64,000 nucleotides of DNA from Caballeronia sp. Lep1P3. GTDB taxonomy: Bacteria > Pseudomonadota > Gammaproteobacteria > Burkholderiales > Burkholderiaceae. Where the stretch lies: contig NZ_CP084265.1 of NCBI RefSeq assembly GCF_022879595.1, positions 930,001 through 994,000 of the forward strand, written 5' to 3'. Numbering within the stretch: the first letter of the stretch is position 1; each line of letters starts with the position of its first letter. This document shows, piece by piece, positions 28,645-38,034 of the stretch. Below the pieces are notes generated by a model. That model searched no databases, was not told the DNA's origin, and was given only the letters and a program-made list of their open reading frames with translations. Position numbers and translations under genes: made by a program.

Positions 28645-29133
28645 ATGAGAACGCAGCGCAATCCTGTCAGAACACTCGACAAACTCGACCACAAGATTCT
28701 TTTGATTCTTCAGCAGGACGGGCGCATCGCGATGAAGGATTTGGCGGAGCGCGTCGGCCTTTCGGTGACGCCTTGCATCGAGCGCGTGAAACGCATGGAA
28801 CGCGACGGCGTCATCACCGGCTATTACGCGCGCGTGAACCCGGTGCCGCTGGGCGCGGCGCTGCTCGTTTTCGTCGAGATCACGCTCGATCACAAAAGCG
28901 GCAATATGTTCGAGCAGTTCCGGCGCGAGGTGCAGCGCATCCCCGAAGTGCTCGAATGCCACCTGGTTTCGGGCGATTTCGACTATCTGATCAAGGCGCG
29001 CATCGGCGAGATGGCCGACTACCGGAAGCTGCTCGGAGACATCCTGTTGCAGTTGCCGGGCGCGGTGCAATCGAAGAGCTACGTGGTGATGGAGGAGATC
29101 AAGGAGACGCTCACGATACCCGTGGACGTTTGA
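28645..29133 (+). CDS. Lrp/AsnC family transcriptional regulator
   Basis: This 162-aa DNA-binding regulator has an N-terminal winged helix-turn-helix (LDHKILLILQQDGRIAMKDL to VTPCIERVKRMERDG, about residues 12-55) and a C-terminal RAM/AsnC ligand domain. The domain contains the usual CHLVSGDFDYLIKARIGEM (about residues 109-127) that binds amino acids. Divergent orientation to dadA makes it the likely alanine- or amino-acid-responsive regulator of dadA, by analogy with DadR and Lrp. The name Lrp or BkdR cannot be assigned from sequence alone. Confidence 0.93.
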   Translation: MRTQRNPVRTLDKLDHKILLILQQDGRIAMKDLAERVGLSVTPCIERVKRMERDGVITGYYARVNPVPLGAALLVFVEITLDHKSGNMFEQFRREVQRIPEVLECHLVSGDFDYLIKARIGEMADYRKLLGDILLQLPGAVQSKSYVVMEEIKETLTIPVDV

Positions 29134-29141
29134 AACTTTCC

Positions 29142-29176
29142 TTGCGGCGGCGAGCCGATACTGTATATTTATACAG
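29142..29176 (+). promoter_or_regulatory. Promoter with perfect LexA-type SOS box (29161-29176)
   Basis: CTGTATATTTATACAG (29161-29176) matches the proteobacterial LexA box (CTGT-N8-ACAG, A/T-rich middle). It is a perfect inverted repeat at the outer six positions. TTGCGG (29142-29147) and TATATT (29164-29169) form a 16-bp-spaced promoter whose -10 lies inside the box. The radical SAM start codon is 26 bp downstream of the box. Confidence 0.85.
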
Positions 29177-29201
29177 TGTCAACGAGGATTCCCTTGCCGC
29201 A

Positions 29202-30341
29202 ATGCCTACGCCGGACGATGAATTCCCCGTCGCGCCGCCTTCGCCGCTGAAGGGGCGCGGCGCAGTCACCAATATCCAGGGACGCTACGAGAAAGACGAG
29301 CGCGAGCGCGTCGACGACGGCTGGACGCACGAAACCGCCGACGAAGAAGGCGCGCCACCGTTGCGCACGCAAGTGTTCGAGGAGCGCGCCAAGAGCATTC
29401 TCACGCGCAACAACTCGCCGGACATTCCGTTCACGGTCTCGCTGAACCCGTATCGCGGTTGCGAGCACGGCTGCATCTACTGCTTCGCGCGTCCGACGCA
29501 CAGCTACCTCGGCTTGTCGCCGGGGCTCGATTTCGAAAGCCGCATCTACGCGAAGGTGAATGCCGGCGAGCTGCTCGAGCGCGAATTATCGAAGCCGAAC
29601 TATCAGCCGGACTCTATCGCGCTCGGCGTGAACACCGATGCATACCAGCCGGTCGAGCGCGATCTCCGGCTCACACGGCGCGTCATCGAAATTCTGCACG
29701 ACTGCGGGCATCCGTTCGCGGCCATCACGAAGTCGTCGCTGATCGAGCGCGACATCGACCTGCTCGCGCCGATGGCCGAGCGCAAGCAGTTCATGGCGGC
29801 GATCACCGTCACCACGCTCGACGCGGATATCGCGCGCACGCTCGAACCGCGCGCGGCGACGCCATCGCGCCGGCTGCGCACCATCCGCGCGCTCGCTGAC
29901 GCCGGCATTCCGGTGGGCGTGAGCATCGCGCCGGTGATTCCGTTCGTCACCGAGCCGGACCTCGAGCGCGTGCTCGAAGCGTGCGCGGAGGCTGGCGCGA
30001 CGACCGCGAGCTATATCGTGCTGCGCTTGCCGTGGGAAGTCGCGCCGCTCTTCAAGGACTGGCTCGCGGCGCATTTTCCGGATCGCGCCGACCGCGTGAT
30101 GAGCCGCGTGCGCGACATGCGCGGCGGCAAGGACTACGACTCCGACTTCGCCACGCGCATGAAGGGCGAGGGCCTCTGGGCGGATATGCTCAAGCAGCGC
30201 TTTCGTCAGGCGACGAAGCGCCTCGGGTTGAATCTGCGCAATCGGGGCATTCTGGACATGTCGGATTTCCAGCGGCCCGCGCGCATCGAGCCACCGCGCC
30301 GCGCGGAGGCGAAAGGCAGCAATCAGCTGGACCTGTTCTGA
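29202..30341 (+). CDS. PA0069-family radical SAM protein (SPL-like)
   Basis: This is a 379-aa radical SAM enzyme. The [4Fe-4S] cluster motif is CxxxCxxC in RGCEHGCIYCFARPTH (about residues 85-100). The N-terminal part includes GRGAVTNIQGRYEKDERE, typical of proteins annotated as PA0069-family radical SAM, which are distant relatives of spore photoproduct lyase. Substrate and reaction are unknown. ATG 29202 is chosen because the perfect LexA-type box ends 25 bp upstream and the family N-terminus fits; the frame is open further upstream through the Lrp gene. As I recall, PA0069 itself is reported as LexA-controlled in Pseudomonas aeruginosa, which fits a DNA-damage role. Confidence 0.9.
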   Translation: MPTPDDEFPVAPPSPLKGRGAVTNIQGRYEKDERERVDDGWTHETADEEGAPPLRTQVFEERAKSILTRNNSPDIPFTVSLNPYRGCEHGCIYCFARPTHSYLGLSPGLDFESRIYAKVNAGELLERELSKPNYQPDSIALGVNTDAYQPVERDLRLTRRVIEILHDCGHPFAAITKSSLIERDIDLLAPMAERKQFMAAITVTTLDADIARTLEPRAATPSRRLRTIRALADAGIPVGVSIAPVIPFVTEPDLERVLEACAEAGATTASYIVLRLPWEVAPLFKDWLAAHFPDRADRVMSRVRDMRGGKDYDSDFATRMKGEGLWADMLKQRFRQATKRLGLNLRNRGILDMSDFQRPARIEPPRRAEAKGSNQLDLF

Positions 30342-30351
30342 CGCGGGACCT

Positions 30352-30843
30352 CTATTGGGAGAGCGTCTTCGCCGCCTCGACCTGGCCTTCGAAGTAAGTC
30401 TGGAACGTGAGCGCGAGGCCCGTCATCAGCAGGAAAGCGCCGACCAGAAGCGAGAAAATCACGACGAACACGACCGTCCATCCCGAGCGGCTCTGACGAT
30501 CGGTGTGCGCGTTGAACTGCGCATCCCACTTGGCGTCCGGGCGCAATCCATAGACGATGGCCGAGAGAAACGCCGCCAGCAGCGATACCGCGCCGGGCAC
30601 GGCGAGCGCCCAGCCGAGCGCGGACGTGCGCTCGGTCGCCGCGAGCAGCAGATATCCGAAGGCGCCCATCACGATGCCGACGATGTGCGCCCAGCCGTAC
30701 TTGTCGCGCATTCCATACAGATAGAAGCGGTGCAGGCCGATGCTGCCGAACAGAAAGGCGAGCGCCGCGGTCAGCGTCTTGGAGCGGAAATACGGCGGGT
30801 TCGGCCTGGGACCGGAATGCGTGGCGACGGACGGGGAAGTCAT
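30352..30843 (-). CDS. TM2 domain-containing membrane protein
   Basis: This 163-aa inner-membrane protein of unknown function begins with a short polar stretch. Next is a TM2 domain (SKTLTAALAFLFGSIGLHRFYLYG, conserved GxxGxHRFYLG-like motif, about residues 22-45) made of two helices. Two or three more hydrophobic segments follow, the last being VVFVVIFSLLVGAFLLMTGLAL. It converges on the radical SAM gene with a gap of 10 bp. Nothing in the context reveals a role. Confidence 0.85.
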   Translation of the reverse strand: MTSPSVATHSGPRPNPPYFRSKTLTAALAFLFGSIGLHRFYLYGMRDKYGWAHIVGIVMGAFGYLLLAATERTSALGWALAVPGAVSLLAAFLSAIVYGLRPDAKWDAQFNAHTDRQSRSGWTVVFVVIFSLLVGAFLLMTGLALTFQTYFEGQVEAAKTLSQ

Positions 30844-31025
30844 CAGCGAAAGCGTGGAAGAGGGTTGGCGGCCAAACAGAAAAACGAAGGAACGGCGCGC
30901 AATCCGCTATTTTACGACGCGCGCCGAACGGGCAACAGGACGACGCACTGGCGGCACGGCAGCGTTTCGCGCGCTTCCCCTAATCTCGAAAAGCGCGCGC
31001 GGTCAGCAAAAAATGCGTTAAGTGT

Positions 31026-31054
31026 TTGTTAGGGCTTCGGTTTCCCGTTATAAT
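31026..31054 (+). promoter_or_regulatory. Promoter of the rpsP-rimM-trmD-rplS operon
   Basis: TTGTTA (31026-31031), a 17-bp spacer and TATAAT (31049-31054) lie 46 bp upstream of rpsP. It is close to the sigma-70 consensus and in the expected place for this ribosomal operon. Confidence 0.8.
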
Positions 31055-31099
31055 CGCGTGTTCTGGTAGTTCCGAACCCCGGTTTTCAAGGATTTCAGC

Positions 31100-31354
31100 A
31101 TGGTCATCATCCGCTTGGCTCGTGGCGGCTCGAAGAAGCGCCCGTTCTACAACATCGTCGCAACCGATTCGCGTAGCCGCCGTGACGGCCGCTTCATCGA
31201 GCGCGTGGGTTTCTACAACCCGGTCGCCACCAAGGGCGAATCGCTGCGTATCGCTCAAGATCGCCTGACCTACTGGCAAGGCGTCGGCGCGCAACTGTCG
31301 CCGACCGTCGAGCGTCTGGTCAAGCAGTCGAAGCAAGCTCAGCCGGCTGCTTAA
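31100..31354 (+). CDS. rpsP: 30S ribosomal protein S16
   Basis: S16 is a small assembly protein of the 30S subunit. The 84-aa sequence [30 protein letters not shown] is the S16 signature start. The [12 protein letters not shown] motif (about residues 31-42) and a basic C-terminal helix follow. It is the first gene of the conserved rpsP-rimM-trmD-rplS operon. Confidence 0.98.
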   Translation: MVIIRLARGGSKKRPFYNIVATDSRSRRDGRFIERVGFYNPVATKGESLRIAQDRLTYWQGVGAQLSPTVERLVKQSKQAQPAA

Positions 31355-31444
31355 GTCGATTGGCGGACCGACGCTGCGCCTTGTGCTGCAAGGCGCGTTC
31401 TGGGTCGCCAAGTCGTCCGAATTCTGCCCAAAAAAGGTTAGCTG

Positions 31445-32197
31445 ATGCCCGCGCGTGATCCCCAAAACGGCCACGATTCCGGTTCCATCAGTCAGCCGAA
31501 GCCGGGGCAAGAGGAAACTGCCGCCACGTTTGGCGCGTTCGTCCGCAAGCCGGGCGCGCGTCGCGTGGCGGCCGGCGTTTCCGGTACTTCTGGCGCCTCC
31601 GGCGCTCAGACGCCGTCGCAATCGGCGGGCGGCATCGAGCCGGTGGAGCGTCGTCTGCCGGACGATGCGGTCGAAGTCGGTTTCATCGCGGACGCCTACG
31701 GACTGAAGGGCTGGGTCAAGGTCACGCCGCACGCGCACGGCAAGTCGGGCGGCGACGCGCTGCTCACGGCCAAGCGCTGGTGGCTCGTGAAGCGGGGCGA
31801 CTGCAAGGCCGTAACGTCCTTGCAGTCGAAAGTGCACAGCGATTCCATCGTCGCGCGCTTGTCCGGCTGCGATGACCGCGACGCCGCGCTCGCGCTGAAA
31901 GGGCATACGGTGCACGTCGCGCGCAGCGACTTCCCGAAGCTCGACGACGAAGACGAGTTCTACTGGGTCGATCTGATCGGCCTCGATGTCGAGAACGAAG
32001 CAGGCGTGGCACTCGGCCGCGTCGCCGACATGATCGACAACGGCGCGCATTCCATTCTGCGCGTGGCGTATCCGGCCACGGGGAAGGATGGCAAAGCCTT
32101 CACCGGCGAGCGGCTGATTCCGTTCGTCGGCGTGTACGTCAAGACGGTGGATCGGGCGGCGAAGCGTATCGTCGTCGACTGGGACGCCGACTATTGA
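31445..32197 (+). CDS. rimM: Ribosome maturation factor RimM (N-terminally extended)
   Basis: RimM binds S19 and helps mature the 30S head domain. The conserved protein starts near residue 78 ([18 protein letters not shown]). Its RimM N-domain is followed by a PRC-barrel with [16 protein letters not shown] (about residues 177-192). At 250 aa it is longer than E. coli RimM (182 aa), because of about 75 N-terminal residues rich in Gly, Ser, Ala and Gln ([12 protein letters not shown]). This tail has no domain I know. The ATG at 31445 is 90 bp after rpsP. A later start is possible, but no in-frame Met appears before the core. Confidence 0.94.
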   Translation: MPARDPQNGHDSGSISQPKPGQEETAATFGAFVRKPGARRVAAGVSGTSGASGAQTPSQSAGGIEPVERRLPDDAVEVGFIADAYGLKGWVKVTPHAHGKSGGDALLTAKRWWLVKRGDCKAVTSLQSKVHSDSIVARLSGCDDRDAALALKGHTVHVARSDFPKLDDEDEFYWVDLIGLDVENEAGVALGRVADMIDNGAHSILRVAYPATGKDGKAFTGERLIPFVGVYVKTVDRAAKRIVVDWDADY

Positions 32198-32225
32198 ACA
32201 TTTTCGGCAGAAAACGGAGAGGGCG

Positions 32226-32996
32226 ATGCAGTTCGATGTCGTAACGCTCTTTCCCGAGATGTTTCGCGCACTGACCGACTGGGGCATTACCAGCCGGGCG
32301 GTGAAGCAGGGACGGTTCGGTCTGCGCACCTGGAATCCGCGCGATTTCACCACGGACAACTATCGCACCGTGGATGACCGGCCTTACGGCGGCGGCCCTG
32401 GCATGGTGATGCTGGCGCGTCCGCTGGAAGACGCGATCGGTGCGGCGAAGGCGGCGCAGCGCGAGCAGGGCATCGAGAACGCGCGCGTCGTGATGATGTC
32501 GCCGCAAGGCGCGAAGCTCGACCACGATCGCGTGATGCGGTACTCGCAGGAACCCGGCCTCGTGCTGTTGTGCGGCCGCTATGAGGCGATCGACCAGCGT
32601 TTGATCGATCGCGTGGTGGACGAAGAAGTGAGTCTCGGCGACTTCGTGCTGTCGGGCGGCGAACTGCCCGCCATGGCGCTGATGGACGCCGTCGTGCGCC
32701 ACTTGCCGGGCGTGCTGAACGACGCGCAATCGGCGGTGCAGGACAGCTTCGTCGACGTACTGCTCGATTGCCCGCATTACACGCGCCCCGAGGAATACGA
32801 AGGCATGCGCGTACCGGATGTGCTGCTCGGCGGCCATCACAAGGAAATCGACGCCTGGCGCAGGCGCGAAGCATTACGCAACACGTATCTGAAGCGGCCC
32901 GACCTCATCGGTCGGGCGCGAAAAAGCAGGATGTTGAGCCGTGCCGACGAGGCATGGCTTGCAGAACTCGCGAAGCCGGCATCGAAGCCTGAATAG
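32226..32996 (+). CDS. trmD: tRNA (guanine37-N1)-methyltransferase
   Basis: TrmD methylates G37 next to the anticodon with SAM and so prevents +1 frameshifting. The 256-aa SPOUT-class protein has the start [29 protein letters not shown] (about residues 55-67), and the trefoil-knot SAM site [20 protein letters not shown] with [20 protein letters not shown] (about residues 117-156). It is 28 bp after rimM, the conserved order. Confidence 0.98.
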   Translation: MQFDVVTLFPEMFRALTDWGITSRAVKQGRFGLRTWNPRDFTTDNYRTVDDRPYGGGPGMVMLARPLEDAIGAAKAAQREQGIENARVVMMSPQGAKLDHDRVMRYSQEPGLVLLCGRYEAIDQRLIDRVVDEEVSLGDFVLSGGELPAMALMDAVVRHLPGVLNDAQSAVQDSFVDVLLDCPHYTRPEEYEGMRVPDVLLGGHHKEIDAWRRREALRNTYLKRPDLIGRARKSRMLSRADEAWLAELAKPASKPE

Positions 32997-33126
32997 ACTT
33001 CGGGCCGGCAAGCGGGACACAGGGGGCGCGGGCTCACGCCGGCGCCTGAAGCAAACCCATCCTCTACCGGGGCCTCTCACGCAATTGAGGCACACAACTC
33101 CGGCAAGATGGCACAAGGAGTCAGTA

Positions 33127-33516
33127 ATGAATCTGATTGAGCAACTCGAGAAAGAAGAAATCGCGCGCGCGCTCGGCGAGAAGACCATCCCCGACTTCGG
33201 TCCGGGCGACACGGTCATCGTCAACGTGAACGTCGTCGAAGGTACGCGCAAGCGCGTGCAGGCTTACGAAGGCGTCGTAATCGCGAAGCGCAACCGCGGT
33301 CTGAACTCGAACTTCATCGTCCGCAAGATTTCGTCGGGCGAAGGCGTCGAGCGTACGTTCCAGACGTACTCGCCGCTGCTCGCGAGCATCGTCGTCAAGC
33401 GTCGCGGTGACGTTCGTCGCGCGAAGCTGTACTACCTGCGCGAGCGTTCGGGCAAGTCGGCTCGTATCAAGGAAAAGCTGTTCACGAAGGATCGTGCCGC
33501 CACCGCTGCCGAGTAA
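33127..33516 (+). CDS. rplS: 50S ribosomal protein L19
   Basis: L19 sits at the 30S-50S interface. The 129-aa protein starts [30 protein letters not shown] (split here for length) and has the L19 signature [20 protein letters not shown] at about residues 88-107. ATG 33127 follows a good AAGGAG site; the frame is open upstream into trmD, but the family start is clear. It is the last gene of the operon and is followed by a terminator. Confidence 0.98.
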   Translation: MNLIEQLEKEEIARALGEKTIPDFGPGDTVIVNVNVVEGTRKRVQAYEGVVIAKRNRGLNSNFIVRKISSGEGVERTFQTYSPLLASIVVKRRGDVRRAKLYYLRERSGKSARIKEKLFTKDRAATAAE

Positions 33517-33542
33517 GCACTCAGCAACGAACGTCGCACTGG

Positions 33543-33570
33543 AAAAGGCACCCCTCGCGGGTGCTTTTTT
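33543..33570 (+). terminator. Terminator after rplS
   Basis: GCACCC (33548-33553) pairs with GGGTGC (33559-33564), extended by A-rich and T-rich flanks, and is followed by TTTTTTC. It closes the rpsP operon. Confidence 0.88.
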
Positions 33571-33622
33571 CTTTGGTGTGGTCAAATCGTAGTCTCGACA
33601 TTCAGCCTTAGACTTCAGACCC

Positions 33623-34327
33623 GTGTCCACTGGTAAGACATCGACTCCACGCATTCTCGAACCCGAACAGATGCCCGTCGTCTCCACCGGCGACGCCATG
33701 CCGCGCATTGCGCCCGAGCGCCTGACGCCGGACGGCCTGCGCGCGCGTTTCGCGAGGCAACTCGACTGGACGCAGGAGCCGCCCGAGCAGCGCATCAAAG
33801 CGATCGGCGGCGATCCGCGCGTCGCGTCGGTGCTCGTGCCGCTCGTCGTGCGGGAGGGCGGACTGACAGTGCTGCTCACGCAGCGCGCCGACCATCTGTC
33901 CGACCACGCGGGACAAATCAGCTTTCCAGGCGGACGCCGCGAGCCGGAAGACGCCGATGCCGCCGCCACCGCGCTGCGCGAGGCGCGCGAAGAAGTCGGT
34001 CTCGACGCAAAACACTGCGAAGTGATCGGCGCGATGCCCGACTATCTGACCGGCACCGGTTTTCGCGTGACGCCGGTCGTCGCGCTCGTGTATCCGCCGT
34101 TCACGCTGCAAGCGGACACGAGCGAAGTCGCCGATATCTTCGAAGTGCCGCTCGCGTGGCTCATGAACCCGGCGAATCACGAAGTGCGCGTGTTTTGCTG
34201 GGAAGGCGGCGAACGTCGTTTTTTTGCCATGCCGTACACGCCGGGCGAAAGAAAGGCGCCGTATTTCATCTGGGGCGCAACGGCCGGCATGTTGCGCAAT
34301 TTCTATCGCTTTCTCGCCGCCGAATAG
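33623..34327 (+). CDS. Nudix hydrolase, probable CoA pyrophosphatase
   Basis: This 234-aa protein carries the Nudix box G-x5-E-x7-REVGEE-like, seen as GGRREPEDADAAATALREAR then EEVGLDA (about residues 115-142). It is preceded by LLTQRADHLSDHAGQISFPG, the UPF0035 motif that marks CoA pyrophosphatases (YeaB/NudL type), which cleave CoA to phosphopantetheine and 3',5'-ADP. The CoA call rests on that motif. It is a single gene after the rplS terminator. I could not fix the start with certainty; ATG 33623 may be slightly too far upstream, with ATG 33671 also possible. Confidence 0.88.
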   Translation: MSTGKTSTPRILEPEQMPVVSTGDAMPRIAPERLTPDGLRARFARQLDWTQEPPEQRIKAIGGDPRVASVLVPLVVREGGLTVLLTQRADHLSDHAGQISFPGGRREPEDADAAATALREAREEVGLDAKHCEVIGAMPDYLTGTGFRVTPVVALVYPPFTLQADTSEVADIFEVPLAWLMNPANHEVRVFCWEGGERRFFAMPYTPGERKAPYFIWGATAGMLRNFYRFLAAE

Positions 34328-34449
34328 CAAGCCATTTCGGCGCGCGCGACACGCGCGCGAAGCGCCTCGCGACCGATCGTACAAAACGCGCGGGGCGCTG
34401 TGCTATCGTTACGCGAAACTCGAATCAACCGACTGTTTCGGCGCTTCGC

Positions 34450-35388
34450 ATGACTTTTTTTTCCGTATTGCTGGCTCTCATCATCGAGCAAGTGCGCGCG
34501 TTGTCGCCGCACAATCCGGTTTCGGCGTTGCTTCACTACCATGCGGAATCCACTGCGCATGGTTTCGATGCCGGCAAGCAGAAACACGGCATCGTCGCGT
34601 GGCTGGTCGTCGTCTTGCCGTGGACGCTTGCGGTCGGACTCGTCTACTACGTGCTTTACCGCATCAACTTCGTTCTGGCGTTTTTGTGGAACGTCGTGGT
34701 CGTGTACTTCACGCTCGGCTTTCGCCAGTTCAGCCACTATTTCACCGACATTCACCTCGCGCTCAATAACGACGACGTGCCGCGTGCGCGCGAAGTGCTC
34801 GCCGAGTGGACGAAGCTCGATACCGTCGATATGCCTGTCAGCGAGATCGTGCGCCATACGCTCGTTCACGCGGTGATCGCGTCGCATCGGCATGTATTTG
34901 GCGTGTTCTTCTGGTTCCTGATCCCGATCGGTCCGGCCGGCGCGGTGTTCTATCGCATCGCGGAGTATCTTGCGCGCGCGTGGGCCGTGCCGAGCGCCGA
35001 GCGCACTGCGGAGTTCTCGTCGTTCGCGCAGCGCGCGTTCTTCGTGATCGACTGGATTCCGACGCGCCTCACCGCAATGGGCTTCGCGATCGTCGGCAAC
35101 TTCGAGGACGCCATCTATGCATGGCGCAATCACGCACGCCAGTGGCCCGATTCGAACGACGGCGTGCTGCTCGCGGCGGGCAGCGGCGCGCTGGGCGCGC
35201 GTCTCGCGGGGCCGCTCGCGGAGCCGCTTTCCGTGGAAGCGCTTGCCGTGGGCGATGCCAGCCCGCTGCCGGTCGGCGACGACTGCACGCCGCGCACGCT
35301 GCAATCGGCGGTCGGGCTCGTGTGGCGCGCCGTCATCCTGTGGATGCTGCTGCTTCTGATGCTGACCATTGCCGTGTGGCTGGCCTGA
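34450..35388 (+). CDS. CobD/CbiB family membrane protein
   Basis: The 312-aa inner-membrane protein starts MTFFSVLLALIIEQVRAL and has four to five hydrophobic segments: residues about 1-15, 52-95, 150-180 and a final one (VIWLMLLLLMLTIAVWLA-like). It resembles CobD/CbiB (adenosylcobinamide-phosphate synthase) in layout, including the EYLARAWAV region, and a family form widespread in Burkholderiaceae sits outside cobalamin clusters. No cobalamin gene or riboswitch is near. Real function is therefore uncertain: AmpE-like or CbiB-like. ATG 34450 places the first helix at the N-terminus. Confidence 0.75.
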   Translation: MTFFSVLLALIIEQVRALSPHNPVSALLHYHAESTAHGFDAGKQKHGIVAWLVVVLPWTLAVGLVYYVLYRINFVLAFLWNVVVVYFTLGFRQFSHYFTDIHLALNNDDVPRAREVLAEWTKLDTVDMPVSEIVRHTLVHAVIASHRHVFGVFFWFLIPIGPAGAVFYRIAEYLARAWAVPSAERTAEFSSFAQRAFFVIDWIPTRLTAMGFAIVGNFEDAIYAWRNHARQWPDSNDGVLLAAGSGALGARLAGPLAEPLSVEALAVGDASPLPVGDDCTPRTLQSAVGLVWRAVILWMLLLLMLTIAVWLA

Positions 35389-35394
35389 GCTGCG

Positions 35395-35718
35395 TCAGTC
35401 GTCGAGCGGGTCGCGCTCGGTCCCGCACTTCCAGCAGACCGTGAACTGCGGCTCCAGCCTTTCACCGCAATGCTTGCATGTCCAGGGCCGGGCGTTCGCG
35501 TCCGGGCCTTTTTGCGCGCGCTCCAGAAGACGCCGCGCCAGCGACTCGTCGCGCTCGTCGACGATCCATATCTCCGGCGCGCACTGATCCGCCGGAATCT
35601 CGCCCATTGCGCCGTTCAGATAGCGGTTATGCAGCTCGCAGGGCACGCCCGCGGTCGCCAGCACGTTCACCCAATGTTGAGCCGTGATGAGGTTGGGCGC
35701 GCGCGTGAGCTTTTTCAT
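35395..35718 (-). CDS. DUF2007 domain protein with C-terminal zinc ribbon
   Basis: This 107-aa protein of unknown function has an N-terminal part ([20 protein letters not shown]) that matches the DUF2007 putative signal-transducing domain. The C-terminus carries two CxxC pairs (CKHCGE and CWKCGTE, about residues 82-101), a zinc ribbon. The start ATG overlaps the rsgA stop by 4 bp (ATGA), showing cotranscription and probably coupled translation. The frame is open further upstream, but ATG 35718 fits the domain start. Confidence 0.85.
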   Translation of the reverse strand: MKKLTRAPNLITAQHWVNVLATAGVPCELHNRYLNGAMGEIPADQCAPEIWIVDERDESLARRLLERAQKGPDANARPWTCKHCGERLEPQFTVCWKCGTERDPLDD

Positions 35719-36650
35719 CGAACGATCTGGCTGGCTTCGTGAACGAGCTGTGCATAGAGCGCGTGGCGTTCGGGCCTGATCTTGCCTGCTTCGACGGCTT
35801 CGAGCACCGCGCACCCCGGCTCCTGCAGATGATGGCAGTTATAAAAGCGGCAGTGGCCGAGATAAGGCCGGAAGTCGGCGAACGCGCGCTCGAGCTGGCC
35901 TTCGGACAGGTGATGCAACCCGAATTCCTGAAAGCCCGGCGAATCGATCAGCGAGCCGCCGCCCGGCAGCGCGTAGAGCCGCGTGAACGTCGTCGTATGA
36001 CGGCCGCTATTGAGCGCGGACGAAATCTCGCGCGTGGCGGCATCCGCGTCGGGAACGAGCAGATTCACGAGCGTCGATTTGCCCATGCCGGACTGCCCGA
36101 GGAGAATCGTCGAGCGATCTTTCAGACGCGCGTCGAGTTGAGGATGCACCTCGCCCGGCTGCGCCTTTGCGGACAACTCGATCACGGTGTACCCAAGCGC
36201 CCGATACGGCGCGAGACGTTCCCGCGCGAGGGGCAACGCGTCCTTGACGTCGATTTTGTTGAGCACGATGAGCGCATCCAGCCCATGCGCTTCAGCCGCG
36301 ATCAGCGCGCGTCCGAGCAGGTCTTCGCTGAAGTGAGGTTCGGTCGCGAGCACGATCAGCAGTTGATCGAGATTCGCGGCAAAGAGCTTCGACTTGAACT
36401 GATCCGAGCGATACAGCAGATTGCGCCGCTCGCCAATCTCGACGATCACGCCCTGATCCGCCGACGACTGCTCGTAGATCACGCGATCGCCGACAGCGAC
36501 TTCGCTCTTCTTGCCGCGCGGAAAGCACTGAAGCATGGCGCCGCCGTCCTCGGGCGTGACGAGATAGTGGCGGCCGTGCGCGGCGATCACCGTGCCGCCG
36601 AGCCGCGCACCGGACGACGCGCCGCTCTTGCGGCCGGTTCGCGTCGTCAT
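35715..36650 (-). CDS. rsgA: Small ribosomal subunit biogenesis GTPase RsgA
   Basis: RsgA is a circularly permuted GTPase that checks the decoding centre of maturing 30S subunits. The 311-aa protein has an N-terminal OB-fold (residues about 15-85). The permuted G motifs come in the order NKID (IVLNKIDV, about residue 130), GQSGMGKST (about residue 187) and DSPGF (about residue 240). A C-terminal zinc site carries Cys/His residues ([16 protein letters not shown], about residues 270-285). The stop overlaps the DUF2007 start, and the start overlaps the Ste24 protease stop by 4 bp. Confidence 0.96.
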   Translation of the reverse strand: MTTRTGRKSGASSGARLGGTVIAAHGRHYLVTPEDGGAMLQCFPRGKKSEVAVGDRVIYEQSSADQGVIVEIGERRNLLYRSDQFKSKLFAANLDQLLIVLATEPHFSEDLLGRALIAAEAHGLDALIVLNKIDVKDALPLARERLAPYRALGYTVIELSAKAQPGEVHPQLDARLKDRSTILLGQSGMGKSTLVNLLVPDADAATREISSALNSGRHTTTFTRLYALPGGGSLIDSPGFQEFGLHHLSEGQLERAFADFRPYLGHCRFYNCHHLQEPGCAVLEAVEAGKIRPERHALYAQLVHEASQIVR

Positions 36651-37915
36651 GCGGCGTGCTGCATCAAACGGTCGATGCGCTGCGACGCGGGCGGATGCGA
36701 ATAGTAGAACGCGGTGTAGAGCGGATCGGGCGTGAGCGTGGACGCGTTGTCTTCGTAGAGCTTCACGAGCGCGTTGACGAGATCCTTCGGATCGGTCTGA
36801 CTCGCGGCGAAGGCGTCCGCTTCGAACTCGTTCTTGCGCGAGGTCAGGCTACCGAGCGGCGTGATGAAGAACATGAAAACGGGTAGCACGAGCATGAAGA
36901 GAACGAGCGCAAGCCCGTTATTGCCGCCGATGAGCGACGGCCGCACGCCCAGCCCCTCGTAGAACCAGACGGTCTGCACGAGCCAGCCGAGCAGCGCGAG
37001 CATCGCGAGGCTGATGACGAACATGACGACCATCAGCTTGAGCACATGACGGCGCTTGAAGTGGCCGAGCTCGTGCGCGAGAACCGCTTCGATCTCGCTG
37101 CCGGACAAGCGCGCGAGCAGGGTGTCGAAGAACACGATCCGCTTGGCCGCGCCAAAGCCGGTGAAGTAAGCGTTGCCGTGCGCGGAACGGCGGCTGCCGT
37201 CCATCACGAAAAGGCCCTTCGCGGCGAACCCGGTGCGCGACATGAGGTTTTCGATGCGCGCGCGCAGCGCCTCGTCCTTCAGCGGCTCGAACTTGTTGAA
37301 GAGCGGCGCGATGAAGGTCGGGTAGATGATCATGGCGAGCAGCTGGAACGCGACCCAGACCATCCACGTCCAGAGCCACCAGAACGCGCCGGCGCGATCC
37401 ATCAGCCAGAGCGTGAGCAGCAGAAGCGGCGCGCCGACGATGACGCCGATCAGCGTGCCCTTCACCAGATCGACGAAAAAGAGCTTCTTCGACATGCGGT
37501 TGAAGCCGAACTTCTCTTCGATGACGAAGTGACGAATGTAGTCGAACGGCAGGTCGATGAGGCTCGTGATCGCGACGACCGACGCCACCAGCGCGATCTG
37601 TCCGAGGTAGCCGCGCCCGAGCGAGTCGGTGATGGCGTTGTCGAGCGCCTGCACGCCGCCCAAAAGCGTGAGCGCGACGAGCACGACGGCGCTCGTCACC
37701 ACTTCGATCATCGTGAGCCGCGTGCGCTCGACGGTGTAATCCGCCGCGCGCTGATGGGCGGCCAGCGGGATCGTGCCGGTGAACTGCGGCGGGACATCGT
37801 TGCGATGCGCCGCGACATAGCGGACCTGGCGCGATGCGAGCCAGAGCTTGGTCGAGACCATCGCGACGAGGGCGACGACGAAGATCGTCGAGAAAGCGAG
37901 CGAGAGGTGGGTCAT
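36647..37915 (-). CDS. M48 family metallopeptidase (Ste24-type)
   Basis: This 422-aa integral-membrane zinc protease has several hydrophobic segments, and the HExxH site is in [13 protein letters not shown] (about residue 281). The downstream glutamate zinc ligand is in the FEADAFA motif (about residue 352). The N-terminal DUF/peptidase_M48_N region is present ([18 protein letters not shown]). Yeast and bacterial Ste24 relatives clear jammed or CAAX-type proteins; the bacterial substrate is unknown. It is the first gene of the Ste24-rsgA-DUF2007 unit and diverges from orn. Confidence 0.92.
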   Translation of the reverse strand: MTHLSLAFSTIFVVALVAMVSTKLWLASRQVRYVAAHRNDVPPQFTGTIPLAAHQRAADYTVERTRLTMIEVVTSAVVLVALTLLGGVQALDNAITDSLGRGYLGQIALVASVVAITSLIDLPFDYIRHFVIEEKFGFNRMSKKLFFVDLVKGTLIGVIVGAPLLLLTLWLMDRAGAFWWLWTWMVWVAFQLLAMIIYPTFIAPLFNKFEPLKDEALRARIENLMSRTGFAAKGLFVMDGSRRSAHGNAYFTGFGAAKRIVFFDTLLARLSGSEIEAVLAHELGHFKRRHVLKLMVVMFVISLAMLALLGWLVQTVWFYEGLGVRPSLIGGNNGLALVLFMLVLPVFMFFITPLGSLTSRKNEFEADAFAASQTDPKDLVNALVKLYEDNASTLTPDPLYTAFYYSHPPASQRIDRLMQHAA

Positions 37916-38034
37916 CCGCGAATTCCGATTGAACTATGCGAGAATTATAGGTTCTTGGCCGTGCCGCCGTTGTCACAACATGCCATCGTCCGGACGGCGG
38001 GCGCGCGGCCTCATCTTCTTCTCAGGCAGCGTTC

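Noticed and set aside
34450..35388. Annotating the CbiB-like gene as a true cobalamin gene
   Set aside because: There is no cobalamin gene or riboswitch nearby and similarity is only at the layout level, so no gene symbol was given.
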